Assembly: GCF_000426545.1 (NCBI RefSeq)
Contig: NZ_AUFO01000012.1
Span: forward strand, 186,001 to 250,000
Source of the DNA: Paenibacillus massiliensis subsp. panacisoli DSM 21345
Lineage (GTDB): Bacteria; Bacillota; Bacilli; Paenibacillales; Paenibacillaceae
Direction of reading: 5' to 3'
Length of the DNA stretch: 64,000 nucleotides
This document shows, piece by piece, positions 55,285 to 63,521 of this stretch (within the stretch, counting starts at the first letter, position 1; each line of letters begins with the position of its first letter). Under the pieces are notes generated by a model, which was not told where the DNA came from, searched no databases, and saw only the letters and a program-made list of their open reading frames with translations. The position numbers and the translations under genes were made by a program.

Positions 55285-56226
55285 ATGGAAGCCATAACGG
55301 TGAACAATATTACCGACCTGATCGGTGGGACCCCGGCCGTGCGTCTTCGCAATCTCGTAGGCCCCGAGGACGCGGAGGTGCTGGTGAAGCTGGAATACTT
55401 CAACCCCAGCGGAAGCGTCAAGGACCGTGCAGCGCGCAATCTGATCGAGCAGGCCGAGCGTGACGGGATACTGCAGCCAGGTGCGACGATCATCGAGCCG
55501 ACGAGCGGGAATACTGGGATCGGACTAGCCATGAATGCTGCTGCCAAGGGATATCGTCTCATCATCACGATGCCCTCTAACATGAGCAAGGAGCGGATTC
55601 AGATTATGCAGGCGTACGGAGCGGAGGTCATTCTGACCCCTGGGGAAGAGCGTATGCCAGGTGCGATTCGTAAGGCTCAGGAGTTGCTGGTACAGATCCC
55701 GGGCAGCTTCATGCCCCAGCAGTTCGAGAACCCGGCGAATCCGAATGCACATCGCGGTACGACTGCCCGGGAGATTATGCAGCAGACGGGGGGCAGGCTA
55801 GATGTCTTCGTGGCAACATCAGGTACAGGTGGAACCATTACGGGGACAGGGGAGGAGCTGCGCAAGGAGCTACCGGATCTACGGATTGTGGTCGTGGAGC
55901 CACAGGGCTCTCCCGTGCTCTCCGGGGGGGAGCCTGGGCCGCACAAGTTGGTCGGTACGAGCCCGGGCTTCATCCCGCCCGTGCTGAATCGTGAGGTCTA
56001 CGATGAGATTATGCAGGTCAGGGATGAAGACGCGCTGAATACGATGCGCCAGCTCGCACGACAGGAAGGAATACTGGTCGGCCCTTCTTCCGGTGCATCA
56101 GTCTGGACAGCACTGCAGGAGGCACGTCGCCTTGGAGTGGGTAGTAGGGTGCTGTGCATTGCCCCGGATAACGGGGAGCGTTATTTAAGCTCAGGTATCT
56201 TCGAGCTGGAGAATGCTCAGCCTTAG
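55285..56226 (+). CDS. cysK: cysteine synthase A (O-acetylserine sulfhydrylase)
   Basis: CysK makes cysteine from O-acetylserine and sulfide with PLP. The 313 residues match the family. Lys46 in PSGSVKDRAA binds PLP, PTSGNTGIGLAM is the substrate loop and TSGTGGTITG the phosphate-binding loop. It could take up sulfide released by the S-alkyl cysteine pathway elsewhere in the window. A purine-rich GGGAGTGGAG lies upstream of ATG. The gene is flanked on both sides by copies of the same intergenic repeat. Its own terminator lies about 220 bases downstream. Confidence 0.93.
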   Translation: MEAITVNNITDLIGGTPAVRLRNLVGPEDAEVLVKLEYFNPSGSVKDRAARNLIEQAERDGILQPGATIIEPTSGNTGIGLAMNAAAKGYRLIITMPSNMSKERIQIMQAYGAEVILTPGEERMPGAIRKAQELLVQIPGSFMPQQFENPANPNAHRGTTAREIMQQTGGRLDVFVATSGTGGTITGTGEELRKELPDLRIVVVEPQGSPVLSGGEPGPHKLVGTSPGFIPPVLNREVYDEIMQVRDEDALNTMRQLARQEGILVGPSSGASVWTALQEARRLGVGSRVLCIAPDNGERYLSSGIFELENAQP

Positions 56227-56443
56227 CCGCATATAGGTGGGTAGAGGAGCGAAGCTTCCGCATAAGGTAAGGCTGGGTGAGGTCGGTTAAGAGCAACCAA
56301 TGCAGCCCAAACGGCCAATACAGCAAATACAGCAAATACTTAAAGCATGGAAAATCGGAATGAAGTTACAATTCTGGGCACAATCGTTGTACGTTCTGGT
56401 TCGACGTAGGCGTATGAGGTGTTATTTCAGAAGTGGATAAGGC

Positions 56444-56488
56444 AAAAAGCCAAGCTCCCATCAATGAACGGGAGTTTGGCTCTTTTTA
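56444..56488. terminator. terminator between cysK and the OYE-type gene
   Basis: AAAAAGCCAAGCTCCC pairs with GGGAGTTTGGCT, with A and T runs on both sides. It can serve the plus strand and perhaps the convergent minus-strand gene. Confidence 0.8.
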
Positions 56489-56529
56489 TATATGGCGTGT
56501 ATGTTAGTACGTTGACAGCGAGCTTACCA

Positions 56530-56612
56530 ATGGCCGACAGGGCCGGCTGGGCTCCCACTTGCAGAAGCTGCCTGTACACTCACAGGTAATCTGGTCGAGG
56601 CAGTAAGTGGTA
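56530..56612 (+). repeat. intergenic repeat, copy C
   Basis: It shares CAATGG-CGACAG, TGCAG and ACACTCACA followed by ATCTGGTCGAGG with copy A. The first block of copies A and B is absent. Confidence 0.5.
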
Positions 56613-56649
56613 CAATCAGCAAGAAGTGCAGGACCCGGTCATCCTGCTC

Positions 56650-58593
56650 CTAAATGGAATTCGCTGCATAGAAACCAGAACGCACGGCGCTGCCCACCTT
56701 GCCGATCTTTACACAGTCCCCAATGAGACTGGTCTTGTGCCCATACGTGGCTCGAATAAGCTCAGCAATCGCGTAATTTCTTCGCATACCAAATGCATTG
56801 ATCATGGTGTCTGCTTCAATGAACACTTTGGTGCCGTCACTGCGCTCGGCATGCAAGCCATTCTCTTCAAAGGAAAGAACCTTATGCCCACCGAGTATCT
56901 TCACACCATAGCTGTCGAGCATCGGCATTAATGCTGCCTTGTTAATATACATCACATCCTGGCCTGCCTCAGGTCGCATCTCAACGATCGTCACCTGCTT
57001 GCCTTCCATAGCGAGCTCCAGCCCCAGATCACAGCCGGTCAATCCACCTCCAGTTATTACAATGTGCTCCCCGCGGACAAGCTCCTTCTGCAAATGTGCT
57101 TCGATTGCACCCACGACATGACTACCGTCAATGCCGGGGATCGGTGGTACGAGCGGTACTGCACCGGCACCAATGAAGATATGATCTGCAGCTGCAAGGA
57201 TCGGGTCCTCTGGCTTCATTTCATAATGAAGGTGTAACTCCACACCCGACTGCTGTAGCTGACGCTCATACCAGCCAATCAAGGCACGTAGCTGGCCTTT
57301 GAATTCAGGGGTAGCTGCGCTGGTTACCTGTCCGCCGACCGTCGCCTCTTTCTCGTATAATGCCACACGGTGCCCCTTGAGCGCTGCTACCCGTGCTGCT
57401 TCCAGACCAGCGGGTCCGCCGCCGATGACCACAATGTTCTTGGGCGTGTCTGTCTGATGTATGGCAAAACGCTTCTCGTTCGCAGCCTGTATGTTAACCG
57501 CGCAGCTAATCTTGGTATTTCGCTCGATGATCCGGCCAATGCATTCCTCGTTGCAGCGAATGCAGGGACGGATATCCTCACGCCGCTGCTCACGCAGCTT
57601 GTTCGGTAGCTCGGCGTCAGCGATGAGGGCCCGTCCGAACATCACGAAGTCGGCATCGCCCGACTCGATCAGACGCAGGGCACTCTCTGGCGTGTGGCTG
57701 CCCGAGTTCAGAATGGGTATGCTCACGGCCTGCCGAGCAGGTGCACAGATATAATCCATGCAGGCATCCCCCAGATAAGCTGGTGGGAAAATATAATCAA
57801 TCCGCTCGTAGGAGCCTGCGTCAATATCAATCGCATCGACTCCCGCGCGCTCCAGAATTTGCAGCATTTCGAGGCTATCGTCCACGGTTCGCCCACCTTC
57901 AAAGCGATGATCCAGCGCGATCCTGAACAGGATCGGCATGTCCGGGCCAACGGCTGTGCGAATGGCCTGGACAATCTCGACGGCAAATCGCATCCGTTTC
58001 TCAGTCGTTCCGCCGTATTCATCCTCACGTTGGTTCCAGATCGGGGACATGAACTGATCAATCAAATAACCGGCATGGGCATGAATCTCGATACCATCGA
58101 AGCCGGCCCGCTTCAATCGGGCTGCAGAATCGGTGAATTGTTCCATGATCGTCTGAATTTCCTTGACGGTGAGTGGATGACACAGGACGTCTGGGTTATA
58201 GATGGCTGGGATCGCCGAGGCAGACACAGGGGGCTTCCCGGAACGGTCTGGCAACGCATTACGCCCGGTACCACAGCTTAGCTGTGCGATAATCTTCGTA
58301 CCGTGATGCTGCACGGCATCGACGAGATCAGTCAGGAGCGGAATGACATAATCCTTTTCCACAATTCCCTCCAACACACCCTGTGCCAGATCCTCCGTCA
58401 AAAATTGTGCACCGAGAATGATCATTCCAGTCCCGCCCTTGGCCCGCTCCTCGTAGTAATCAATCTCTTCCAATGAAATTCTGCCATCGGGACTTGCCGA
58501 GTTGGTGCCCATAGGCGACATCACGATCCGGTTCTTCACTTCCATGCTGCCGATCTTGAATGGGGTGAACAGTCTGTCGTACGAATAGCTCAT
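56650..58593 (-). CDS. NADH:flavin oxidoreductase, Old Yellow Enzyme / 2,4-dienoyl-CoA reductase type
   Basis: This is a 647-residue multi-cofactor reductase. An FMN-binding TIM barrel (about 1-335) has NRIVMSPMGTNSASPDG and HAHAGYLIDQFMSP. A 4Fe-4S cluster motif follows (Cys344, Cys347, Cys351, Cys364, in CIRCNEEC). After that come FAD and NAD(P)-binding Rossmann domains (NIVVIGGGPAGLEAARVA at about 385, and HIVITGGGLTGCDLGLELA at about 515). The layout equals E. coli FadH and clostridial BaiCD-type enoate reductases. It reduces activated C=C bonds. The substrate is unknown. AGGAGGT precedes ATG. A dyad upstream may bind a TetR-type repressor. Confidence 0.9.
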   Translation of the reverse strand: MSYSYDRLFTPFKIGSMEVKNRIVMSPMGTNSASPDGRISLEEIDYYEERAKGGTGMIILGAQFLTEDLAQGVLEGIVEKDYVIPLLTDLVDAVQHHGTKIIAQLSCGTGRNALPDRSGKPPVSASAIPAIYNPDVLCHPLTVKEIQTIMEQFTDSAARLKRAGFDGIEIHAHAGYLIDQFMSPIWNQREDEYGGTTEKRMRFAVEIVQAIRTAVGPDMPILFRIALDHRFEGGRTVDDSLEMLQILERAGVDAIDIDAGSYERIDYIFPPAYLGDACMDYICAPARQAVSIPILNSGSHTPESALRLIESGDADFVMFGRALIADAELPNKLREQRREDIRPCIRCNEECIGRIIERNTKISCAVNIQAANEKRFAIHQTDTPKNIVVIGGGPAGLEAARVAALKGHRVALYEKEATVGGQVTSAATPEFKGQLRALIGWYERQLQQSGVELHLHYEMKPEDPILAAADHIFIGAGAVPLVPPIPGIDGSHVVGAIEAHLQKELVRGEHIVITGGGLTGCDLGLELAMEGKQVTIVEMRPEAGQDVMYINKAALMPMLDSYGVKILGGHKVLSFEENGLHAERSDGTKVFIEADTMINAFGMRRNYAIAELIRATYGHKTSLIGDCVKIGKVGSAVRSGFYAANSI

Positions 58594-58985
58594 AGATGTG
58601 AACCTCCTGCTGCATAGTGTCTGTTAACGCATGTTTGTAATGGAATAGACGACGAATCCAAATGTTACTCGTGAGTAATATAATTCATTTAAAATATATA
58701 GGAGGTGGATACACGGGTAAGTGAAAATAGTCACAATTTATGTTTTTTGTTCGCTGAACTCTGATTAAAGACATGATAGGGAGCCTCAACAGGCTCAATC
58801 TATCGCATCCTTCGTATGACGGTTTATTTTCTTCATCTTTCTAGAGTAGAGCTTGACTTCAGCAGGCCTGAAATAGGCAGAGATAAACGATAAAATATGG
58901 AAACTTTTATGTAATCATTACGTCTAATGTACTGGGAATGGTTTTTATTTACAGATCAATCATCTGAAAATAAAGGAGCTCACGC
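58594..58985. other. divergent spacer between the OYE-type and WG-repeat genes
   Basis: It contains the TTACTC-N2-GAGTAA dyad near the OYE-type gene and the AAAGGAG ribosome binding site of the WG-repeat gene. A TTGACT at 58853 could be a -35, but no good -10 is paired with it. Confidence 0.45.
58665..58678 (-). promoter_or_regulatory. candidate operator of the OYE-type gene
   Basis: TTACTC-N2-GAGTAA is a short perfect-arm dyad about 72 bases before the start codon. It is typical in size for TetR-family sites. The regulator is not identified. Confidence 0.4.
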
Positions 58986-60098
58986 ATGATCAGAAAAATT
59001 GGAGCAACACTGCTGCTGTTATGCATGACGGTAACCCTCCCCTTGACCGGGTGGGCTGCTGGAGCGAAGACGGAGATACAGATCGTGAAGTCTGCCCTGG
59101 ATCATGAGCCGATATGGCCGCAAAGTGACGGCGCCTTCCACGATGGGCTGCTGTTCTCTCAATTGGCGAACGGTGAGAGAGTATACTACAACACTAAAGG
59201 CGTGCCCGCATTTACGTTACCTTCTGGCGTGAAGGCTGTCTCTGATTTTCGCGAGCAGCGAGCTATAGTCAAGGACACGACCACAGAGCGATATGGTTAT
59301 ATTAATACGCAAGGAAAGCTCATAATTCCATGTAAATATGCAGAGGCTGCTCCTTTCTCGGAGGGCATCGCCCATGTAAAGGATGCGGAGGGTGGTGAGT
59401 TCTTCGTGGATCGTGTCGGGGCCATAAAGGTAACACTGTCATCGGTCTATGATTCAGAATTTCAATTTGCCGAAGGGCTGGCTACAGCCTATGCGAAGCC
59501 AACAGGGCGACTCGGGTATGTGAATACCAAGGGGGAGCTGGCCATTCCTTATGCATTCGACTACGCCCGCAGCTTCTCGGAAGGGCTCGCTCTTGTGGGC
59601 AACGATGCAGGACAGTATGGCTACATCAATAGTAAGGGCAAGCAGGTCATTCCGTTCCGCTATGTCTCGGCAGGGGATTTCCAAGAGGGGCTGGCTCCGG
59701 TGCAGAATGCTGCGGGCAAGTGGGGCTACATTAACAAGCAGGGGAAGACTGTAATCGCTCACCAATTTGCAGATGCCTGGGGCTTCTCGGAAGGGCTCGC
59801 CGCTGTGTTTAATAAGAATAGACAGGTAGGGTACATCAATTCAGCGGGCAAGCTCGTCATTGGGTATCAGAAATACAATTCTGCAGGAGAGTTCTCCCAA
59901 GGGCTTGCTCGTGTAGGTATTGTCTCGAAAAATAACCCAAGTGGAACATATGGGTATATCGATCGCCAAGGCAGACTGCTAACGAAGCTGGAATACACGG
60001 ACGGATCATCTTTCCAACGGGGCTATGCAATTGCAATCAAAGACGGCAAGGGATATATTCTGGCTAAATCCGTAAGGAATAGCAGCGTGAAAAAATAA
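58986..60098 (+). CDS. secreted WG-repeat protein
   Basis: This exported protein of 370 residues has a signal peptide (LLLLCMTVTLPLTGWAAGA). Most of the chain is WG repeats, about six or seven units of some 40 residues from residue 95 onward. Each has the pattern GYINxxGKxxIPxxYxxAxxFSEGLAxV, for example YGYINSKGKQVIPFRYVSA and WGYINKQGKTVIAHQFADA. WG repeats form beta-rich binding scaffolds whose partners are mostly unknown. AAAGGAG lies 8 bases before ATG. It ends at a terminator and is separate from the operon that follows. Confidence 0.9.
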   Translation: MIRKIGATLLLLCMTVTLPLTGWAAGAKTEIQIVKSALDHEPIWPQSDGAFHDGLLFSQLANGERVYYNTKGVPAFTLPSGVKAVSDFREQRAIVKDTTTERYGYINTQGKLIIPCKYAEAAPFSEGIAHVKDAEGGEFFVDRVGAIKVTLSSVYDSEFQFAEGLATAYAKPTGRLGYVNTKGELAIPYAFDYARSFSEGLALVGNDAGQYGYINSKGKQVIPFRYVSAGDFQEGLAPVQNAAGKWGYINKQGKTVIAHQFADAWGFSEGLAAVFNKNRQVGYINSAGKLVIGYQKYNSAGEFSQGLARVGIVSKNNPSGTYGYIDRQGRLLTKLEYTDGSSFQRGYAIAIKDGKGYILAKSVRNSSVKK

Positions 60099-60126
60099 AA
60101 AAATAAAGATTCTCTGGATCGAAGCT

Positions 60127-60172
60127 GAAAGAGCCAGCACTTCTTCAATGAAGGGCTGGTTCTTTCTTTTGT
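60127..60172 (+). terminator. terminator after the WG-repeat gene
   Basis: AAAGAGCCAGC pairs with GCTGGTTCTTT, with CTTC/GAAG inside, followed by CTTTTG. Confidence 0.8.
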
Positions 60173-60317
60173 GGCTTAATACAATTTCTATTTCGAATGG
60201 TCTTTTCTGTAAATCAATACCCTCATTCATCCTATAGATGTATATAATGGATAATCAAAATCTTATAGAAATTTTTGGTCATTATTTGAAATTATTCAAT
60301 GATCAAGGAGGGTTCAA

Positions 60318-61850
60318 GTGGATTCTACGATAACTTATGGTCACATTGAAGTCATGCCATACACCTTTATTCGGTTACATGAGCTGAGGATTGTCAAGAC
60401 AGTCAATGATCATGCACGGATGATATGCAGCGGCATTATTGCAGAAGAGAATCGAGAACGATATGTACGCGCCTCAGATGAAGAGACCGAGGTCAAGGCA
60501 TTCGTGAGGGATAAGTCGGGTAAGCGTCAGGCACTATTTCGTGGGATTGCCCTGAATGTGGAGGAGAAGGTCATGCATGGAGTTCATTATCTGACCTTTG
60601 AAGCGATCTCACATACCTATCAGTTGGATATTAAGCGACATTCGCGATCCTTCCAGAATCCTCGGCTTACCTATGCTGGATTAATCGAGCAGATCATGTC
60701 GGATTATCCCAAAGGGGAAGCGATGGATGTGGTCACCCAGCAGAAGGAAATAGGGACCTTCATCATGCAGTATGACGAGACCGATTGGCAGTTCCTGAAG
60801 CGGATGGCCTCACATTTCTACTCCCCTCTAATCCCGGCAGTGGGCTACGGTGTTCCCAAGTTTTATTTTGGAATGCCTATGGGGTTAAGCAAGGGAGAGC
60901 TGCAATCTCCTTACTATAAGGCAACCAAGCGGGTAGCAGCGTATCAGACGGCTGAAGACAATCGTATTCCCGGCGTACGTGATACGGACTTTATACAGTA
61001 CGAGGCTCAGAGTGAGAAGCTGCTGGAGCCGGGTTATGAGGTGACGTTCAAAGGTCAATTGCTGCTTGTGGCCGAGGTCGTAACGGAAATGCGTGATGGT
61101 GTGCTGATGCACACCGTCAAGCTGTCACCCCGCAGTGGGCTGCGTCCAATCAAGGACTATAATCGCTCAATTATTGGCGCCTCGATTCAGGCAAGTGTGC
61201 TGAGTGTCCGGCAGGACCAAATACGCGCCAAGCTGGATATGGACGATCAGCAGGACCCTAATACCGATTATTGGTTCCCTTACTCTACCATCTATGCCTC
61301 CGCGGATAATACAGGCTGGTACTGCATGCCGGAGGAAGGGGACAGCATCCGTATCTATTTCCCAAGCTACAAGGAAGAGGAGGGCTATGCCATCAGTTCA
61401 GTGAAGCGTCAGGCTCAACCGCCTGCTGCGAGACCACCCTCTTCCGCAAGTGGAGTGGCGTCTGTCTCATCCAGCCGGGCTTCATCCGGAGCTGCCCCAT
61501 TTCGGGCCGCAGCTGCTCCTGCTCCTTCTGTAGCTGCGGCGACTCCCGCACCAGATCGAATGGCCGATCCAGCCATCAAGACGCTCCGGACCAAGTATGG
61601 TAAAGAAATTATGCTGGCTCCTGATCAAATTGTCATTTCTGGAGATGGCATGTCTATCGTTATGAATGACAATACCGGGATTAGTATCGTCAGCGGTAAG
61701 AATGTGAGCATCAGTGCGGCCTCTGACATTGTCATGAATGCGGGCAATATTCAGCTCTCTGCCGAGACGATCGAGCTCTCGGGCAAGGGGAATACCGTGA
61801 CACTTAACGATAAGACGATCATTTCTGGCACCGAAATCAAAATGAACTGA
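60318..61850 (+). CDS. VgrG/phage tail-spike-like protein
   Basis: This 510-residue protein has the layout of VgrG/gpD-type spike proteins. An N-terminal barrel region (about 1-270) includes LTYAGLIEQIMSDYPKGE and IMQYDETDWQFLKRMASHF, both typical of phage late-control D and VgrG proteins. An OB-like domain follows (about 285-365, with WFPYSTIYASADNTGWYCMPEEGDSI). Next is a Pro/Ala/Ser-rich linker (about 367-413), then a C-terminal beta-helix of short repeats (VSGKNVSISAASDIVMNAG, then IQLSAETIELSGKG). No fused toxin is present. The start is GTG, six bases after AAGGAGGG. It heads an operon of at least four genes. Its place in a contractile injection machine is inferred, since no sheath, tube or baseplate genes are in view. 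Confidence 0.8.
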   Translation: MDSTITYGHIEVMPYTFIRLHELRIVKTVNDHARMICSGIIAEENRERYVRASDEETEVKAFVRDKSGKRQALFRGIALNVEEKVMHGVHYLTFEAISHTYQLDIKRHSRSFQNPRLTYAGLIEQIMSDYPKGEAMDVVTQQKEIGTFIMQYDETDWQFLKRMASHFYSPLIPAVGYGVPKFYFGMPMGLSKGELQSPYYKATKRVAAYQTAEDNRIPGVRDTDFIQYEAQSEKLLEPGYEVTFKGQLLLVAEVVTEMRDGVLMHTVKLSPRSGLRPIKDYNRSIIGASIQASVLSVRQDQIRAKLDMDDQQDPNTDYWFPYSTIYASADNTGWYCMPEEGDSIRIYFPSYKEEEGYAISSVKRQAQPPAARPPSSASGVASVSSSRASSGAAPFRAAAAPAPSVAAATPAPDRMADPAIKTLRTKYGKEIMLAPDQIVISGDGMSIVMNDNTGISIVSGKNVSISAASDIVMNAGNIQLSAETIELSGKGNTVTLNDKTIISGTEIKMN

Positions 61851-61872
61851 TTAGACGGGAGGACTCACAGCC

Positions 61873-62976
61873 ATGGACAGGTTGTCAGCGTTGCAACACT
61901 TCAGAGAACAGGAGGTGGCCCCGCTCCTCAATCATCAGTTGGACCTTCTTGAGACTACATTTCATCAGTGCCAGGGACAGTTGATCACGGATATCCTCGC
62001 TTCGTTCCGACAGCTATGCATACAGATCCATCAGCAGCAGGAATGGGGTCATCAAGGACCGATCGGCTATATTCACTATTCCCTGCTGCGTACACAGGTG
62101 CTGGAGCAGTCGTACCTGTATATGGTGGAGGCTTATTCTGCCGGGTGGTACACGGACGACTCAGAGATTCGCTGCACTTATGATGCCTCGTGGGCGTATG
62201 CGCCCCTGGGGCAGATGGTACTAGAGCTGGAGCAGGCACGCAAAAAATACATGGGCTCCATTCATCCTGCAGATGTCGAGCATCTGGTATTGGGGCTGAT
62301 TCCTCATTTTCACCAATATATGAAGGCTCTTCTCCACTTGGCATTGCCTGCTGCCATAGAGTTGCCGGAGTATCAGGGCATTGATAAAGCGAATCGTCTC
62401 ATGATTCGAACGGGCGAATATCGGGATTTCAGTGAGAGTGCATATATCGAGGATATGGAAGTGAGAAGTGCCGACGAACGGGTGGAGCAATTGCTGCAAG
62501 CGGATGAGGACAAGCCGTATATTTACGAGAATCTGAAGCAGCTTGCATGGCCGCATCTGCATATAGCGGAGCGGGATTTACGATACAACGATTTCAGCCA
62601 TAGTGAACTCATTGCCAGTCGATTCGAAGCATGTATTCTGATTGGAAGCCGCTGGCAGTACGCCGCCTTGCAGGGGAGCAGCTTTGAGGACTCCTTACTG
62701 ACGGATGCCGATTTTCGATTCAGTCAGCTTGCGAACACCAGCTTTCGCCGCGCCAGTGCACTAGCCAGAAGAGAAGGGGGAGAACGTTCACCGGGGCTAT
62801 GCGGGGTACGCTTCGAGCATGCTTGTCTGGATGGGGTGGATTTTACGGATGCGGAAGGCTTTGAGCATGCTTACTTCGAGGGAGCCTCCATGCAAGGGAC
62901 TCGTGTACCACATAAGTACAGCCAGAGCTGGCAACTGAGCGAGCTTCAATCCCGTTCTATCATCTGGACGGAGTAA
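61873..62976 (+). CDS. pentapeptide-repeat protein in the VgrG-like operon
   Basis: This is a 367-residue protein. The first 210 residues are helical and unrecognised. From about residue 230 a right-handed beta-helix of pentapeptide repeats is visible, with every fifth position Leu or Phe: DLRYNDFSHSELIASRFEACIL in pieces, then SSFEDSLLTDADFRFSQLAN, and later VRFEHACLDGVDFTDAEGF. Pentapeptide proteins in injection-system operons may act as adaptors or carry effectors. It starts 22 bases after the VgrG-like gene with GGGAGGA upstream, so the genes are cotranscribed. Function unknown. Confidence 0.8.
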   Translation: MDRLSALQHFREQEVAPLLNHQLDLLETTFHQCQGQLITDILASFRQLCIQIHQQQEWGHQGPIGYIHYSLLRTQVLEQSYLYMVEAYSAGWYTDDSEIRCTYDASWAYAPLGQMVLELEQARKKYMGSIHPADVEHLVLGLIPHFHQYMKALLHLALPAAIELPEYQGIDKANRLMIRTGEYRDFSESAYIEDMEVRSADERVEQLLQADEDKPYIYENLKQLAWPHLHIAERDLRYNDFSHSELIASRFEACILIGSRWQYAALQGSSFEDSLLTDADFRFSQLANTSFRRASALARREGGERSPGLCGVRFEHACLDGVDFTDAEGFEHAYFEGASMQGTRVPHKYSQSWQLSELQSRSIIWTE

Positions 62977-62989
62977 GGGGGATAATGCT

Positions 62990-63502
62990 ATGCACCAATA
63001 TTATGCACTTGTAGATGAGGATCGTACTTCTCGCCGTCTCAAGCTGGTCCATCCTGACCTACTGGATACGCCGTTCATCCGAATGCCTCCTGCACAAGTA
63101 TGGCAGGTTCAGGATGCTGCGGAGGAGGATTATACAGATTGGCTTCCTGTATCCAGGGAGCAGCCGTTAGTGTCGGATACCATGAAACGAATTCTGGAGC
63201 TGTACAACGTACATATTCGCTGGAAGCAAATCCATCTCTTGAGCCCAGACACGAACCATCAGGAGCTCTATTGGATAGCTCACGTACCTGCAGTAGAGGG
63301 GACCTCCATTCATTCAGAGTTCCACCCGCATGATCAGACCCTGAAGCGGCTTGTGCTGGATGCAGCACAGATCAAGGCGCATCATTACTTTCGGCTTGGC
63401 GGTGTAAGAGAGACCTACTTCATCGTGAGTCTGGAGGCTGCAGAAAGTCTGCTTCGGCGTAGTCTTACGGGCTTCCGACTGCATAAGCTGGAGTTCATGT
63501 GA
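62990..63502 (+). CDS. Imm11-like (DUF1629-type) protein in the VgrG-like operon
   Basis: This 170-residue protein has the feel of the Imm11/DUF1629 group of immunity-type proteins. The N-terminus is YYALVDEDRTSRRLKLVHPD, followed by a beta-rich middle. A late segment, HHYFRLGGVRETYFIVSLEA then AESLLRRSLTGFRLHKLEF, resembles the conserved end of that group. The start is 13 bases after the previous stop, with AAGGGGGATA before ATG. If the assignment holds, it could neutralise an effector encoded further right, or be a structural partner. The assignment is by eye and moderate. Confidence 0.6.
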   Translation: MHQYYALVDEDRTSRRLKLVHPDLLDTPFIRMPPAQVWQVQDAAEEDYTDWLPVSREQPLVSDTMKRILELYNVHIRWKQIHLLSPDTNHQELYWIAHVPAVEGTSIHSEFHPHDQTLKRLVLDAAQIKAHHYFRLGGVRETYFIVSLEAAESLLRRSLTGFRLHKLEFM

Positions 63503-63521
63503 GGGGAGGAAGGACTTGAAT

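Larger units (their letters stand above)
56227..56649 (+). other. spacer between cysK and the OYE-type gene
   Basis: It holds a short CAAATACAG-type tandem repeat (56296-56342), the terminator at 56444 and copy C of the intergenic repeat (56530-56612). No gene is seen. Confidence 0.5.
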
